A DNA stretch of 64,000 nucleotides, from NCBI GenBank assembly GCA_023411395.1, contig JAEYOV010000005.1, positions 1-64,000 of the forward strand, given 5' to 3'. The first letter of the stretch is position 1. Each line of letters begins with the position of its first letter. Made by a program: the position numbers and the translations under genes. This document shows, one piece after another, positions 41,171-50,822 of this stretch. The stretch is from Bacillota bacterium. GTDB lineage: Bacteria; Bacillota; Clostridia; Christensenellales; Aristaeellaceae. Below the pieces are notes generated by a model. It did not search any database. It was not told the DNA's origin and was given only the letters and a program-made list of their open reading frames with translations.

Positions 41171-43264
41171 ATGAAGAAATGGATAGGGATGCTTCTTCTC
41201 ATTGCCATGGTGATGACCTTGCTTCCCGTGCCTGCCGTGGGAGAAGGCGGGGGAGAACTTGCCGCTTCCTCCTTCACCTATACCCTGGAGAGGGGCAACG
41301 CGACGATCACCGGCTACTTAAAAGACACAAAGCAGTTGAAAGTCCCGGGTACATTAGACGGCCATCCCGTTGTGGCTATTGGGAACGACGCGTTTGCGTT
41401 GCGTGCAAGCCTTTCTTCCGTCACACTCCCGGACAGCGTAAGAACCATTGGAAACCGGGCGTTCGATCAGTGCACAGGCCTAAAGTCAATCAAATTTCCG
41501 AAAAATTTAACCGGCATAGGTGAGAATGCCTTCGGATTCTGCACAGGTCTGAAGACCGTCAAGCTTCCGGCTTCTGTGACCGATATCGGCGGATATGCGT
41601 TTTCCTACTGTCGCGGGATCACATCCGTCACGCTTCCCGATGGCCTTAAAACAATTGGCCAGTTTGCCTTTGTCGGCTGCAACGCTCTTAAATCCATCAA
41701 ACTTCCGAACAGCCTCAAAAGCATCGGCGATAACGCGTTTGGAGGATGCGATTTCAAATCCGTCACAATTCCCAGCAGTGTGACGAGTATTAGTGGACAG
41801 GCTTTCATCTATTGCGATAAACTTTCATCCGTCACTTTGCCGGACAGCATCCAAAGTATCGGCGAGGAAGCGTTTGCCTACTGCGTCAGCCTCAAAAAGC
41901 TCAAGGTTCCGGCTCAGGTGATCAGCGTGGATGCAACGGCCTTTGCCGGATGTACCCATTTGTCCGCCATTGAGGTGAATCCCAACAATCCCGCTTACTC
42001 GTCTGCCGATGGAATTCTGTTTGATAAAGCACAAAAGACGCTTCTTGTCTACCCTGACGGAAAAGCAGGGTCGACCTACCAGGTCCCGGAGGGAATCGAT
42101 GCCATTGAGGACGGCGCTTTTGCAGGTTCAAGCCGCCTCAAGTCTGTGGGGATTCCCGCAGGCGTGAAAAGCATTGGTGTGGGTGCGTTCAGCGATTGCG
42201 GCAGCCTGACGAAGATCAATGTGGCCGGGGGAAACCCCGTCTACGCGTCCGTGGATGGTATCTTGTTTGACAGGGACAAAACCATTCTTTACGCGTATCC
42301 CGGCGGGAAAACGGACAAAACATATCAAATTCCGGATGGCATCAAAGTGATCGGCGATTCCGCCTTCTCGGGTTGCGGCAAGCTAAAGGGCATCACGATT
42401 CCCGCCGGAGTGCTTGAGATTGGCGCGTATGCCTTTTATAAGTGCGGGAATCTTAGCTCTGTGACAATGTCGGAAGGCGTGACAAGCATTGGCGAGTATG
42501 CTTTCTCTGATTGTTCCGGCATTGAGACCATCCATATCCCTGCCAGCGTGACAAGCATAGGCGAGTACGCATTCTGCTACTGCTATTGGCTATCCTCCAT
42601 AACCATTGCTAAAGATTCAAAAATGGTCAGCATTGGCGATTTTGCCTTCAGCGGCCTGTGGAATCTGTATGGCATCACGATACCTGCCAGCGTGGAGAGC
42701 ATTGGCAATGGAGCGTTCATGGGCTGCAGTTTTCTCACGGGGGTGCGCCTTCCAGAAGGCGTGAAAAACATTGGTGTGTTTGCTTTTTTGGGCTGTACGA
42801 GCTTGACTGACATCACGATTCCAAAGAATGTTACCCATATCGGCTCAAGCGCATTCGCGTCTTGCCCTCTGCCTTCCTTTGATGTGGCCGAGGGAAACTC
42901 TGCGTACACAACCGTCGACGGCATCCTGTTCAACAAGGACCAAACCATGTTGCATACGTACCCGGAGGCCAAAAACGCATCATCGTATCAACTGCCGCAA
43001 GGTGTGGAAACAATCGGGAATGGTGCATTTCGTAGTAGCAAGCTGAAATCCATTACGATCCCGGATAGCGTGACAAGCATCGGAGATGAGGCGTTTTCCA
43101 ACTGTGATCAACTGAAAACGCTTGAGATTCCGGACAGCGTAACAAACATAGGGGAGCGGGCATTTCAATACTGCAAAAACCTTCGCATCCTTGTAACGGA
43201 GGGCGGATATGCCCATCAGTATGCGGTACGCATGGGCTTGCGATATGCTTTCGCAGCAGAATAG
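41171..43264 (+). CDS. BspA-like leucine-rich repeat surface protein
   Basis: A 697-residue exported protein: signal peptide (MKKWIGMLLLIAMVMTLLPV...), then about 22 LRR_5 repeats of 23 residues of the form LKSITIPDSVTSIGDEAFSNC. Three longer insert units (VNPNNPAYSSADGILFDKAQ type) interrupt the array at about 270-300, 350-375 and 575-600. BspA-type proteins bind host or matrix components in gut and oral bacteria. No sorting signal is visible at the C-terminus. GAGGAGGATG precedes ATG 41171. It sits between two copies of the clpC tail. Confidence 0.88.
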   Translation: MKKWIGMLLLIAMVMTLLPVPAVGEGGGELAASSFTYTLERGNATITGYLKDTKQLKVPGTLDGHPVVAIGNDAFALRASLSSVTLPDSVRTIGNRAFDQCTGLKSIKFPKNLTGIGENAFGFCTGLKTVKLPASVTDIGGYAFSYCRGITSVTLPDGLKTIGQFAFVGCNALKSIKLPNSLKSIGDNAFGGCDFKSVTIPSSVTSISGQAFIYCDKLSSVTLPDSIQSIGEEAFAYCVSLKKLKVPAQVISVDATAFAGCTHLSAIEVNPNNPAYSSADGILFDKAQKTLLVYPDGKAGSTYQVPEGIDAIEDGAFAGSSRLKSVGIPAGVKSIGVGAFSDCGSLTKINVAGGNPVYASVDGILFDRDKTILYAYPGGKTDKTYQIPDGIKVIGDSAFSGCGKLKGITIPAGVLEIGAYAFYKCGNLSSVTMSEGVTSIGEYAFSDCSGIETIHIPASVTSIGEYAFCYCYWLSSITIAKDSKMVSIGDFAFSGLWNLYGITIPASVESIGNGAFMGCSFLTGVRLPEGVKNIGVFAFLGCTSLTDITIPKNVTHIGSSAFASCPLPSFDVAEGNSAYTTVDGILFNKDQTMLHTYPEAKNASSYQLPQGVETIGNGAFRSSKLKSITIPDSVTSIGDEAFSNCDQLKTLEIPDSVTNIGERAFQYCKNLRILVTEGGYAHQYAVRMGLRYAFAAE

Positions 43265-43281
43265 CATTGACAAGATCGCCT

Positions 43282-43318
43282 AGCAGCCAGGCAATGGAAG
43301 AACAGGCCAAAGTATGAT
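43282..43318 (+). repeat. clpC 3' end, copy 2 of a 37-bp duplication
   Basis: 36 of 37 bases match 40841-40877, but here the segment is not attached to a clpC frame. A terminator like that of clpC follows. Confidence 0.85.
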
Positions 43319-43344
43319 ATGGTTCAAATGAAAACAGACCGGCA

Positions 43345-43384
43345 TCCGGCGGCGTTCCGTTAAAATGGAGCGCCGCTTTTTCTT
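43345..43384 (+). terminator. Terminator after the BspA-like gene
   Basis: CCGGCGGCGTTCC pairs with GGAGCGCCGC, followed by TTTTTCTT. It resembles the terminator after clpC in sequence. Confidence 0.75.
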
Positions 43385-43420
43385 AATTACAATCAGTTAT
43401 AAAAAATTCAAACGTTTGTC

Positions 43421-43449
43421 TTGACAGGAAGGATAAGGCTGGGTATGAT
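43421..43449 (+). promoter_or_regulatory. Promoter of the sensor-GGDEF gene
   Basis: TTGACA (43421-43426), 17 nt, TATGAT (43444-43449). Confidence 0.85.
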
Positions 43450-43511
43450 AGGCGCATATAAACAAAGTTCTTACAGATATATAGTGGAAAAATGATAGGG
43501 AGTTGGCCTGT

Positions 43512-45815
43512 ATGGCAAACAGGAAGCCTGAAAAAGGGAAAACGATTTGTGTTCTGATCGGCGATGTCAGCTATGATTTTTCCCTAGAGCTGATGAAAGG
43601 TATCAATGATGCGGCCAATCGGGAGAAAGTGCAGCTTTTTTATATGACCGGCATGCAAAAGCACGCGGACCCGATCGATCCGGACAAAGAGCTGGATTTA
43701 GCCTCCCGCCACAACAGCATATATGATTATGCGAAGCTGGTCGGCGCGGATGCCTTCATCATTTCATACGGATCGCTTTCCGGGTTCAAGAGCGATGAAA
43801 AGTACCGGGAATTCCTGAAACGGTTTGAAGGGACCGCTTACGTATTGCTCAATAAGGATATCGATACCGGCATCCCGGGAAAAACATGCATTACGATCGA
43901 TAACTACAACAGTTTTTACCAATGCATCGAACACCTTATTGCTGACCACGGCTGCAAAAAGATCGCCTGTGTTTCCGGTCCGAAGGAACACCCCGAAGCC
44001 AGGGAACGGTTGCGCGCATACCGTGATACCATGGAAAAGCACGGTTTGCCTGTGATGGACAATATGATTGCCTATGGCGATCTTTCCGGGTTTGTGGACC
44101 ATCAGGTAGCGAAGCTGCTTAGCGACAATCCCGGCCTTGATGCCATTGCGTTTTGCAATGACGAGATGGCAAAAGCAGGTTACAAGGTATGCGCTGAAAT
44201 TGGTCTTAAGGTTGGTAAAGACATTGCCATTACGGGGTTTGACAACTTAACCACAGGCCGTACCCTGACGCCCAAGCTTACGACCATTTCGCAAAATGCA
44301 TACCAGATGGGTGAACTGGCCGTTATGCAGGCAATCGCCATGGCGGAGGGAAAGTACCAGGAGCCCATCCGGCTGAAGACCCAGCTGTATATACGCAATT
44401 CATGCGGATGCACGCAAGGCAGGAACACCGACATATTTGAGACGGATGCGACAGATGCCAGGTCGTATGTGAGCGGTGTGATCGGGAATATGCGGGCGGA
44501 TCTTGCAGGATTATATGCCCAGGCAGGTCAGGAACACTGCGCGGACCTGCTTGGAAGGCTTGCGGATCATATCGGATCCCTTGCACTTGAAGATCCGCTC
44601 ATGCCCCTGGACGAGCAGGCCATAGCCATCTGGCTTGCAGGGTTTGCCGGGGAATTCTGTTTCTCCGGCGCCTTGATCGCCGAACGCCTGCATGGGTACC
44701 TTTTGCACGCACCTGATAAAATGGAACAGCCTTGTGTCAAAAGATTATGCCGCGTCCTGCTTTTCATCCAGGGATTCCTATATTCTTATGAGGTGCGTGA
44801 GGCCGAAAAGCGGTTTGAAGGCTTTCGCACCCAATCCTGGTTTGTGCCGGAGTTCATTCGTGACCTGGTTGTGCTGGAAGATGAGGATGAAGGCGTTTTC
44901 TTAAGCGTTGTGAAAAGGCTTCACGGCATCGGGCTGAACAGCGTGTATATATGCCTGCTCCCGGAACCTCAGGTCTCAAGGGAAGCGGGCCTTGATGCCA
45001 CGCCGGAGCGGATTCTGCTTGCCGCGTACTTAAACGGCGGAATTTCCAGAGCCTACCCGCGTTCGCATATGCCCGTTATCGATACGAAGCATACGCTGCG
45101 CGATCTCCCGGACCTTACAGGTACTGCGCATTTGATAAGCTTCAGCATTTTCTCCGGAGACGTGCAGTATGGGATACTCCTGTGCCAGGCGAATAAGGAA
45201 AGGATGCCCCTTCTTCATGTGATCGGTTTGCAGTTGGGAATCCTGATCAATTTTCTGGACCTAAAAAGCAAGGAAAGAATCGTCGGAAGGGAGCTTGAGC
45301 ATATCCGTGAAAGAATTGAGATATTGAACTTTCTCTCCGAATATGACTCGCTGTGCAATGTGTTCAACCGCCGGGGCTTTATAGAGCGCGCCATCCGCAT
45401 GAACCGGGATAACGCCGGGAAGCATGCCCTCTGTGTGTTTATGGATCTGGATCACCTGAAGGAGATCAACGATAATTTCGGCCACTCTTCGGGGGATGAC
45501 GCGATTTGTGTTGCCAGCGATATTCTCAAAAGAACCGTGCGCAGCGGAGACCTGATCGCACGCATCGGCGGGGACGAATTTGTCGGCATGTTCATCACGG
45601 ACAACCAGGACTTTGACGGTACGTTCCGGGCAAGGCTCAAAGAAGCCTTTGAAGAATATAATCAAAAATCAGGCAAGCCGTATTTCGTGGAGGCTTCCGT
45701 AGGCGTCACCGGCTTTGCGTGCAGGCAGGGACTGGAGATCAGCAAGATCATCAATGACGCCGACCGCTATCTCTATGAAGAAAAAAAGCACAGGCGCCCG
45801 TCTGCCTTAAAATAA
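43512..45815 (+). CDS. LacI-type ligand sensor fused to a diguanylate cyclase
   Basis: A 767-residue cytosolic protein. Residues 10-290 form a LacI/GalR-type periplasmic-binding fold (CVLIGDVSYDFSLELMKGIN, HLIADHGCKKIACVSGP, GLDAIAFCNDEMAKAGYKV, IAITGFDNLTTGRTL) without an HTH or signal peptide. A helical middle part follows. The GGDEF domain lies at about 600-765 with FMDLDHLKEINDNFGHSSGD and RIGGDEF. The I-site RxxD is present (RSGD, five residues before GGDEF), so product inhibition by c-di-GMP is likely. AGGGAG is 9 nt before ATG 43512. The ligand is unknown, perhaps a sugar. Confidence 0.88.
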   Translation: MANRKPEKGKTICVLIGDVSYDFSLELMKGINDAANREKVQLFYMTGMQKHADPIDPDKELDLASRHNSIYDYAKLVGADAFIISYGSLSGFKSDEKYREFLKRFEGTAYVLLNKDIDTGIPGKTCITIDNYNSFYQCIEHLIADHGCKKIACVSGPKEHPEARERLRAYRDTMEKHGLPVMDNMIAYGDLSGFVDHQVAKLLSDNPGLDAIAFCNDEMAKAGYKVCAEIGLKVGKDIAITGFDNLTTGRTLTPKLTTISQNAYQMGELAVMQAIAMAEGKYQEPIRLKTQLYIRNSCGCTQGRNTDIFETDATDARSYVSGVIGNMRADLAGLYAQAGQEHCADLLGRLADHIGSLALEDPLMPLDEQAIAIWLAGFAGEFCFSGALIAERLHGYLLHAPDKMEQPCVKRLCRVLLFIQGFLYSYEVREAEKRFEGFRTQSWFVPEFIRDLVVLEDEDEGVFLSVVKRLHGIGLNSVYICLLPEPQVSREAGLDATPERILLAAYLNGGISRAYPRSHMPVIDTKHTLRDLPDLTGTAHLISFSIFSGDVQYGILLCQANKERMPLLHVIGLQLGILINFLDLKSKERIVGRELEHIRERIEILNFLSEYDSLCNVFNRRGFIERAIRMNRDNAGKHALCVFMDLDHLKEINDNFGHSSGDDAICVASDILKRTVRSGDLIARIGGDEFVGMFITDNQDFDGTFRARLKEAFEEYNQKSGKPYFVEASVGVTGFACRQGLEISKIINDADRYLYEEKKHRRPSALK

Positions 45816-45830
45816 GTTTATACAAGATAT

Positions 45831-45851
45831 GCCCCCGGCTAGGCCGGGGGA
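45831..45851. terminator. Terminator between the two GGDEF genes
   Basis: GCCCCCGGC and GCCGGGGG around a TAG loop lie between the convergent genes; only a short T tract follows. Confidence 0.6.
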
Positions 45852-45883
45852 CAGTTTGTGAGCATACGGTTTTGGAAAGAATG

Positions 45884-46693
45884 TTATATACCGCATTTCT
45901 TGCATTGCTCAATGGTACTGTGCATTTGAGTGAAAAGCTCGCTGTACCGAAGGCCGCTCTTCGGAACTTTTGCAATGCCAGCTCGAAGCGACAAGGGTAT
46001 CTCCTGCCCGTTCCATGAAACCGGCTGCCCGTTGGATGACAGCACCTTTTGCATCACCGCTTCCGCTTCCCTTTTATCCGCCTTGCCTGTGAACAAAGCG
46101 AATTCATCTCCGCCAATGCGCAGCACAAGCATATCGTCCGGGGCCGCGGCGTCAATTCTTCTGGCTGATTCCAAAATGGCCTTGTCGCCCGCTTCGTGGC
46201 AGATGGCGTTGATTTTCATGAGGCCTACGCTGTCAAAGCATATGACGTACGTGCCGCCAAGCTGGCGAAACACTTCGTAGGCTTCCGAAAGGTCTACCTT
46301 TTTTCGAGCCATATCCGGGTCATCTCCTTCATGAAATTTGTAGTTCAACCGTGGATACAGGCCGCTGAACCGCCATGTATCCTTGAAATGGGAAGGTGTC
46401 ACATCCCAAACCCGCTTGAAGGCCCGGGAAAACACCTCCGGCGAGTTGTATTGGTAGCGCATGGCGATTTCTGTGACCGTGCCTTGGGAATGGGCCAGAT
46501 CCCGCGCTGCATTGGTCAGCCTGCGCTTTGTGATGTACTCCTTGATGCTTCTGTGAAGCGCTAACCGGAACAGCTTTTGCAGCCCGGACAAGGAAGAGCA
46601 GCAGGCTTTAGCCACATCTTCTCCCGTAATGGTGTCGCAAAGATGCTCTTCTATGTAATTGACCGCGCATTCCAGCAGGAAGAAATTTCGCAT
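45884..46693 (-). CDS. AraC-type DNA-binding domain fused to a GGDEF domain
   Basis: A 269-residue protein with an unusual layout. Residues about 8-105 are an AraC double HTH (ITGEDVAKACCSSLSGLQKL, then TVTEIAMRYQYNSPEVFSRA and FKRVWDVTPSHF). Residues about 140-265 are a GGDEF domain (CFDSVGLMKINAICHEAGDK, RIGGDEFALF, closing with AGIAKVPKSGLRYSELF). GGDEF is intact but no RxxD I-site is seen. Whether it makes c-di-GMP or only binds nucleotide is open. GATGTGAGG precedes ATG 46693. It converges on another GGDEF gene. Confidence 0.82.
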   Translation of the reverse strand: MRNFFLLECAVNYIEEHLCDTITGEDVAKACCSSLSGLQKLFRLALHRSIKEYITKRRLTNAARDLAHSQGTVTEIAMRYQYNSPEVFSRAFKRVWDVTPSHFKDTWRFSGLYPRLNYKFHEGDDPDMARKKVDLSEAYEVFRQLGGTYVICFDSVGLMKINAICHEAGDKAILESARRIDAAAPDDMLVLRIGGDEFALFTGKADKREAEAVMQKVLSSNGQPVSWNGQEIPLSLRAGIAKVPKSGLRYSELFTQMHSTIEQCKKCGI

Positions 46694-46717
46694 GGCCTCA
46701 CATCCCGGAACGTGATG

Positions 46718-46731
46718 CAATAACGTTATTG
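46718..46731. promoter_or_regulatory. 14-bp palindrome at the AraC-GGDEF promoter
   Basis: CAATAACGTTATTG is perfectly symmetric and follows the minus-strand box TACAAT (about 46729-46734) that would drive the gene. A further inverted pair AGCACAT (46777-46783) / ATGTGCT (46803-46809) lies upstream. Either may be an operator for the AraC-GGDEF protein. Confidence 0.45.
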
Positions 46732-46934
46732 TATTTGTATTCTATCACGGGTAAACAGCATATGCTTGATGATTTGAGCACATTTTGTATTTTCATGCCG
46801 CTATGTGCTAAGGTGCATGAGAACAGCGGGCACCTGCTTTTCATATAAGAGGGATTGAGCGCAATGGACGATGCATGCTCAAGATCAGATAATGCATCAG
46901 CCCAACTGCGCGGATGACAGAAGGAGCAGGATGT

Positions 46935-48401
46935 ATGGACTCCATTTTTTGCGGACTCACCGGGCGGGTGGTTTTGCCCTGCAATCCGGATTACAATGAG
47001 GCGAGGCAGGGATACAACAGGGCGATACAGCATTACCCGGTATTGATCAACTATTGCCAAAGCGAAGAGGACGTGGCCAACGCGGTTTTATGGGCCAGGA
47101 AGCACAATGTACCTATCCGCGTCCGTAGCGGCGGCCACAATTATGAGGGCTACTCCAACGGCAATTGCACGCTGGTGATCGATATCAGCGAAATGAATGC
47201 CATGGAAATCGATGAATGCGAAGGCATCCTTCGTGTTCAGGCCGGCGTGACCAACAGGCAGGTGTATGGGTTTGTTTCCTCCAAGGGATATCCGTTTCCG
47301 GGCGGAACCTGCCCCACTGTCGGGGTGAGCGGATATGTATCGGGTGGCGGATGGGGGCTCTCCTGCCGTATGCTGGGCCTTGGGTGCGACAGCCTGACAG
47401 AAGTCAGGATCGTGAATTATGAAGGGGAGGTGCTGAATGTCAGCCGGTCGTGCAATGCCGACCTTTTCTGGGCACTGAAGGGCGCGGGCGGCGGGAATTT
47501 CGGCGTCATTACTTCCATGACCTTCCGGCTTCCCCCAAAGGTATCCAAGGTGACGCTGATTGAAATCGACTACCTGCATGTCAGTTCCCAGGAGCAAGTC
47601 CGGTTTTTGCAGACATGGCAGCATTGGCTTCGCTATGCAGACGACCGGATGACACTGCTGGGAAGAATCTACCATTCGTCTGACGATGGCCTGGCGATGC
47701 TGCTCCGGGGCATTTTCTACGGGGAGCCGGAAGAGGCAAGGCGGATTTTGGAGTCCTTCCTCTACCTGGACAACGCGGTATCCAATCTGGAATATGTAAG
47801 CTTCCTGGAGGCTGTGACGATCATTGGCAGCACTTACCCGCCCTTTGAAAAGTTCCAGTCAGCCAGCCGCTTTGCGTTGCGGGAATTGACGGCTGCGGAA
47901 TGTGAAGCATTGGCCGACATCATCAGCTGTCCGCAGCCGGGGTCTGTGTTTGCGGGCCTTTCCGTCTATGCGCTGGGCGGCAGGGTCGCCGAAGTGAGCG
48001 TAGATGAGACTGCCTTTTTCTACCGCCAGGCAGGGTATATCCTGTGGCTGGATACAGTGTGGGAGGATAGCCGGTTTGCGCAGGAGAATGTGGATTGGAT
48101 CAGTAGGTGGTTCCCGTGCCTTGCTTCCATGACCGGCGGCTCCTATGTTAATTTCCCGTATGATGAACTTCCCTGCTACCTGGAGGAATATTACGGGGAG
48201 CACGCATCGTGCCTTCGTAAGATCAAAGAAAAATACGATCCCTGCAACGTGTTTTCCTTCCCGCAGGGCATCGACGGTCATAGGAAGATAAAGCGCTTTA
48301 GGCCGGAGAACGTCCATTTCGATAAGGCGGGTGATTTGCCTGAAAGCAAGCCGGAAGCATGGAAATACCGTGGCTTCCGGTATGTGAATAAGCATACCTG
48401 A
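46935..48401 (+). CDS. FAD-binding oxidoreductase of the berberine-bridge-enzyme type
   Basis: A 488-residue flavoenzyme. The FAD_binding_4 domain shows the bicovalent flavin pattern: His in RVRSGGHNYEGYS (about residue 67) and Cys in GGTCPTVGVSGYVSGGGWG (about 125). A BBE tail is present near the C-terminus (EEYYGEHASCLRKIKEKYDP). Relatives oxidise sugars or alcohols with oxygen, which is odd for an anaerobe. GAAGGAG is before ATG 46935. No signal peptide is visible, so it is probably cytosolic. Monocistronic. Confidence 0.88.
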   Translation: MDSIFCGLTGRVVLPCNPDYNEARQGYNRAIQHYPVLINYCQSEEDVANAVLWARKHNVPIRVRSGGHNYEGYSNGNCTLVIDISEMNAMEIDECEGILRVQAGVTNRQVYGFVSSKGYPFPGGTCPTVGVSGYVSGGGWGLSCRMLGLGCDSLTEVRIVNYEGEVLNVSRSCNADLFWALKGAGGGNFGVITSMTFRLPPKVSKVTLIEIDYLHVSSQEQVRFLQTWQHWLRYADDRMTLLGRIYHSSDDGLAMLLRGIFYGEPEEARRILESFLYLDNAVSNLEYVSFLEAVTIIGSTYPPFEKFQSASRFALRELTAAECEALADIISCPQPGSVFAGLSVYALGGRVAEVSVDETAFFYRQAGYILWLDTVWEDSRFAQENVDWISRWFPCLASMTGGSYVNFPYDELPCYLEEYYGEHASCLRKIKEKYDPCNVFSFPQGIDGHRKIKRFRPENVHFDKAGDLPESKPEAWKYRGFRYVNKHT

Positions 48402-48481
48402 TTCCGAAAGAATCAAGAAAGGCTATTGCACACAGAAATTCGAAAAATCGAATACTTGTTTGCTTTTTTCTCCAAAGCACA

Positions 48482-48510
48482 TGGACAAGCATCCTTCCAT
48501 GGGCTATAAT
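48482..48510 (+). promoter_or_regulatory. Promoter of the mrfAB-like operon
   Basis: TGGACA (48482-48487), 17 nt, TATAAT (48505-48510). Confidence 0.75.
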
Positions 48511-48545
48511 GGAAAGGAATTTATGCACATTGTTGGGGGCACGCC

Positions 48546-50822
48546 ATGAATCTGGAACAATTGCTTGACCGCTGGAAGCAGGACGAATATTTCATGGAGA
48601 ACGTGACCTGCTGGCATACGATTCCCGCCAAGCCGGCTCAGTACGGCAGCTTCCCGGAGGGGATCGATCCGCGCATCCCGCAGGTTCTGGCGAAAAGAAA
48701 CGTCCACCGCCTGTATACCCATCAGGCGGCAAGCCTTGCCGCCACGGGGGAGGGCCGTGATGTGGTGGTGGTGACGCCCACCGCCTCCGGCAAGACCATG
48801 TGCTACAATCTGCCGGTGCTGTCGGCCATATTGCAAAACCCTGACGCCAGGGCATTATACCTGTTTCCCACCAAGGCGCTGTCCCAGGATCAGGTGAGCG
48901 AATTGTATTCCCTGATTGAAGCATTGGACGTGGACATCAAAACCTATACCTATGACGGGGACACCCCCGGCTCCGCCCGCAAGGCGGTGCGCCAAGCCGG
49001 CCATATCGTGGTTACCAACCCGGATATGCTTCACAGCGGCATCCTTCCCCAGCACACCAAATGGGTGAAGCTGTTTGAAAACCTGCGCTATATTGTGATC
49101 GACGAGATCCACGCCTACCGGGGCATCTTCGGCAGCAACCTGGCCAACGTGCTCCGGAGGCTCCTGCGCCTTTGCGCCTTTTACGGCAGCCATCCCACCT
49201 TCATCCTGTGCAGCGCCACCATCGCCAACCCCAAGGAACTGGCGGAAACGCTTACCGGCCGCCCCGTGACGATGATTGACAACAACGGCGCGCCCTCGGG
49301 GGAGCGGCATTTCATTTTTTATAACCCGCCGGTGGTGAACAGGCAGCTTGGCATCCGCAAGGGCTCCGTGCAGGAAACGAAAGCCATCGCCGGAACGCTG
49401 CTCCATAACGGTGTGCAGACCATCACCTTTGCCAAGAGCCGCCTGATCGTGGAGGTGCTGACACGGCATTTGAAGGACATGGTGCGCGACCCGCTGGGCA
49501 ACGCAGGCCGCGTGCGGGGCTACCGTGGCGGATACCTGCCCAGTGAGCGGCGTGCCATTGAGGCCGGCCTTCGCCGGGGCGCCATCGACGCGGTGGTATC
49601 CACCAACGCGCTGGAACTGGGCATTGACATCGGTGCGCTGGAAGCCTGCGTGCTGTGCGGCTATCCCGGCACCATCTCCAGCACCTGGCAGCAGGCAGGC
49701 CGGGCAGGCCGGCGCAAGGGGACGTCCGTCATGGTGATGGTCGCCTCCTCAGCCGCCATCGACCAGTACATCGTGACCCATCCCCATTATTTTTTCAGCC
49801 AGTCGCCGGAGCACGCTCTTTTGAATCCCGACAACCTGTATGTGCTTTTGAGCCATTTCAAATGCGCCGCTTACGAACTGCCCTTTGAGGACGGGGAAAC
49901 CTTCGGCGGCGTGGCCTCCACCCAAGAGCTTTTAGACTATCTGGCAGAAGAAAACATACTGCGCCATGTGGAGGGCCGCTATCACTGGATGGCGGAGGAT
50001 TTTCCGGCCTCCGAAATCTCCCTGCGTTCAGCGGCGAGCGAAAACTTTCTGATCGTGGATATCACCAACGCCGCCCATCACCGGGTGGTGGGGGAAATGG
50101 ACCGCTACACCGTGCCCATGCTTTTGCACGAAAACGCCATCTACATGCACGAAGCCCAGCAGTACCAGGTGGAGAAATTGGACTTTGACGGCTGTAAGGC
50201 GTTTATCCGCCAGGTGGATGTGGATTACTACACCGACGCCGACCTGAACATCAGCCTGAGCCTGTTGGATATCGCCGAAGAAAAAGGCGAGCCCGGCAGC
50301 CTGTACCGCGCGCTAGGGGAAGTGAAGGTCACTACGCTGGTGAAAATGTTTAAAAAAATGAAGCTGGATACCCAGGAGAATCTGGGCTTCGGCTCTGTGC
50401 GCCTGCCGGAAACCGACATGCACACCACCGCCATGTGGTGGACGCTGCCTGACGGTATCGCCAATAAATACGGCAAGGACGAGCTGCAAAGCGGCATGCT
50501 GGGAGTGTCAAACCTGCTGCGCATCGTGGCGCCGCTGTACTTGATGTGCTCGCCCCGGGACATCAGCGTCATCTACCAGGTGAAGGGCACCTTCACACAA
50601 AAGCCCACGCTGTTTGTTTACGACAACAGCCCCGGCGGCATCGGCCTTGCGGAAAAGTGCTTTACCATGCAAAGCCTTCTGTTGAACCACGCGCTGGAGA
50701 TTGTATCCGACTGTGAATGCAAGGAGGGCTGCCCTTCCTGCGCGGGGCCGGTGGGGGAAATCGGCCAGGAAGGCAAAAAAGCCGCCCTTTCCCTTTTGAA
50801 GGAGATGATCGCGTGCCCGTAA
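48546..50822 (+). CDS. mrfA: MrfA/YprA-like DEAD/DEAH helicase
   Basis: A 758-residue superfamily 2 helicase. Motif I TPTASGKT near 80, motif II DEIH near 185, motif III LCSATIANP, motif VI QQAGRAGRR near 390. The C-terminal MZB-type zinc site is CECKEGCPSCAG near 725-735. In B. subtilis MrfA works with the MrfB exonuclease in repair of mitomycin C adducts; the same gene order is found here. The next gene starts inside this one. GGGGGCAC precedes ATG 48546. Confidence 0.88.
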   Translation: MNLEQLLDRWKQDEYFMENVTCWHTIPAKPAQYGSFPEGIDPRIPQVLAKRNVHRLYTHQAASLAATGEGRDVVVVTPTASGKTMCYNLPVLSAILQNPDARALYLFPTKALSQDQVSELYSLIEALDVDIKTYTYDGDTPGSARKAVRQAGHIVVTNPDMLHSGILPQHTKWVKLFENLRYIVIDEIHAYRGIFGSNLANVLRRLLRLCAFYGSHPTFILCSATIANPKELAETLTGRPVTMIDNNGAPSGERHFIFYNPPVVNRQLGIRKGSVQETKAIAGTLLHNGVQTITFAKSRLIVEVLTRHLKDMVRDPLGNAGRVRGYRGGYLPSERRAIEAGLRRGAIDAVVSTNALELGIDIGALEACVLCGYPGTISSTWQQAGRAGRRKGTSVMVMVASSAAIDQYIVTHPHYFFSQSPEHALLNPDNLYVLLSHFKCAAYELPFEDGETFGGVASTQELLDYLAEENILRHVEGRYHWMAEDFPASEISLRSAASENFLIVDITNAAHHRVVGEMDRYTVPMLLHENAIYMHEAQQYQVEKLDFDGCKAFIRQVDVDYYTDADLNISLSLLDIAEEKGEPGSLYRALGEVKVTTLVKMFKKMKLDTQENLGFGSVRLPETDMHTTAMWWTLPDGIANKYGKDELQSGMLGVSNLLRIVAPLYLMCSPRDISVIYQVKGTFTQKPTLFVYDNSPGGIGLAEKCFTMQSLLLNHALEIVSDCECKEGCPSCAGPVGEIGQEGKKAALSLLKEMIACP

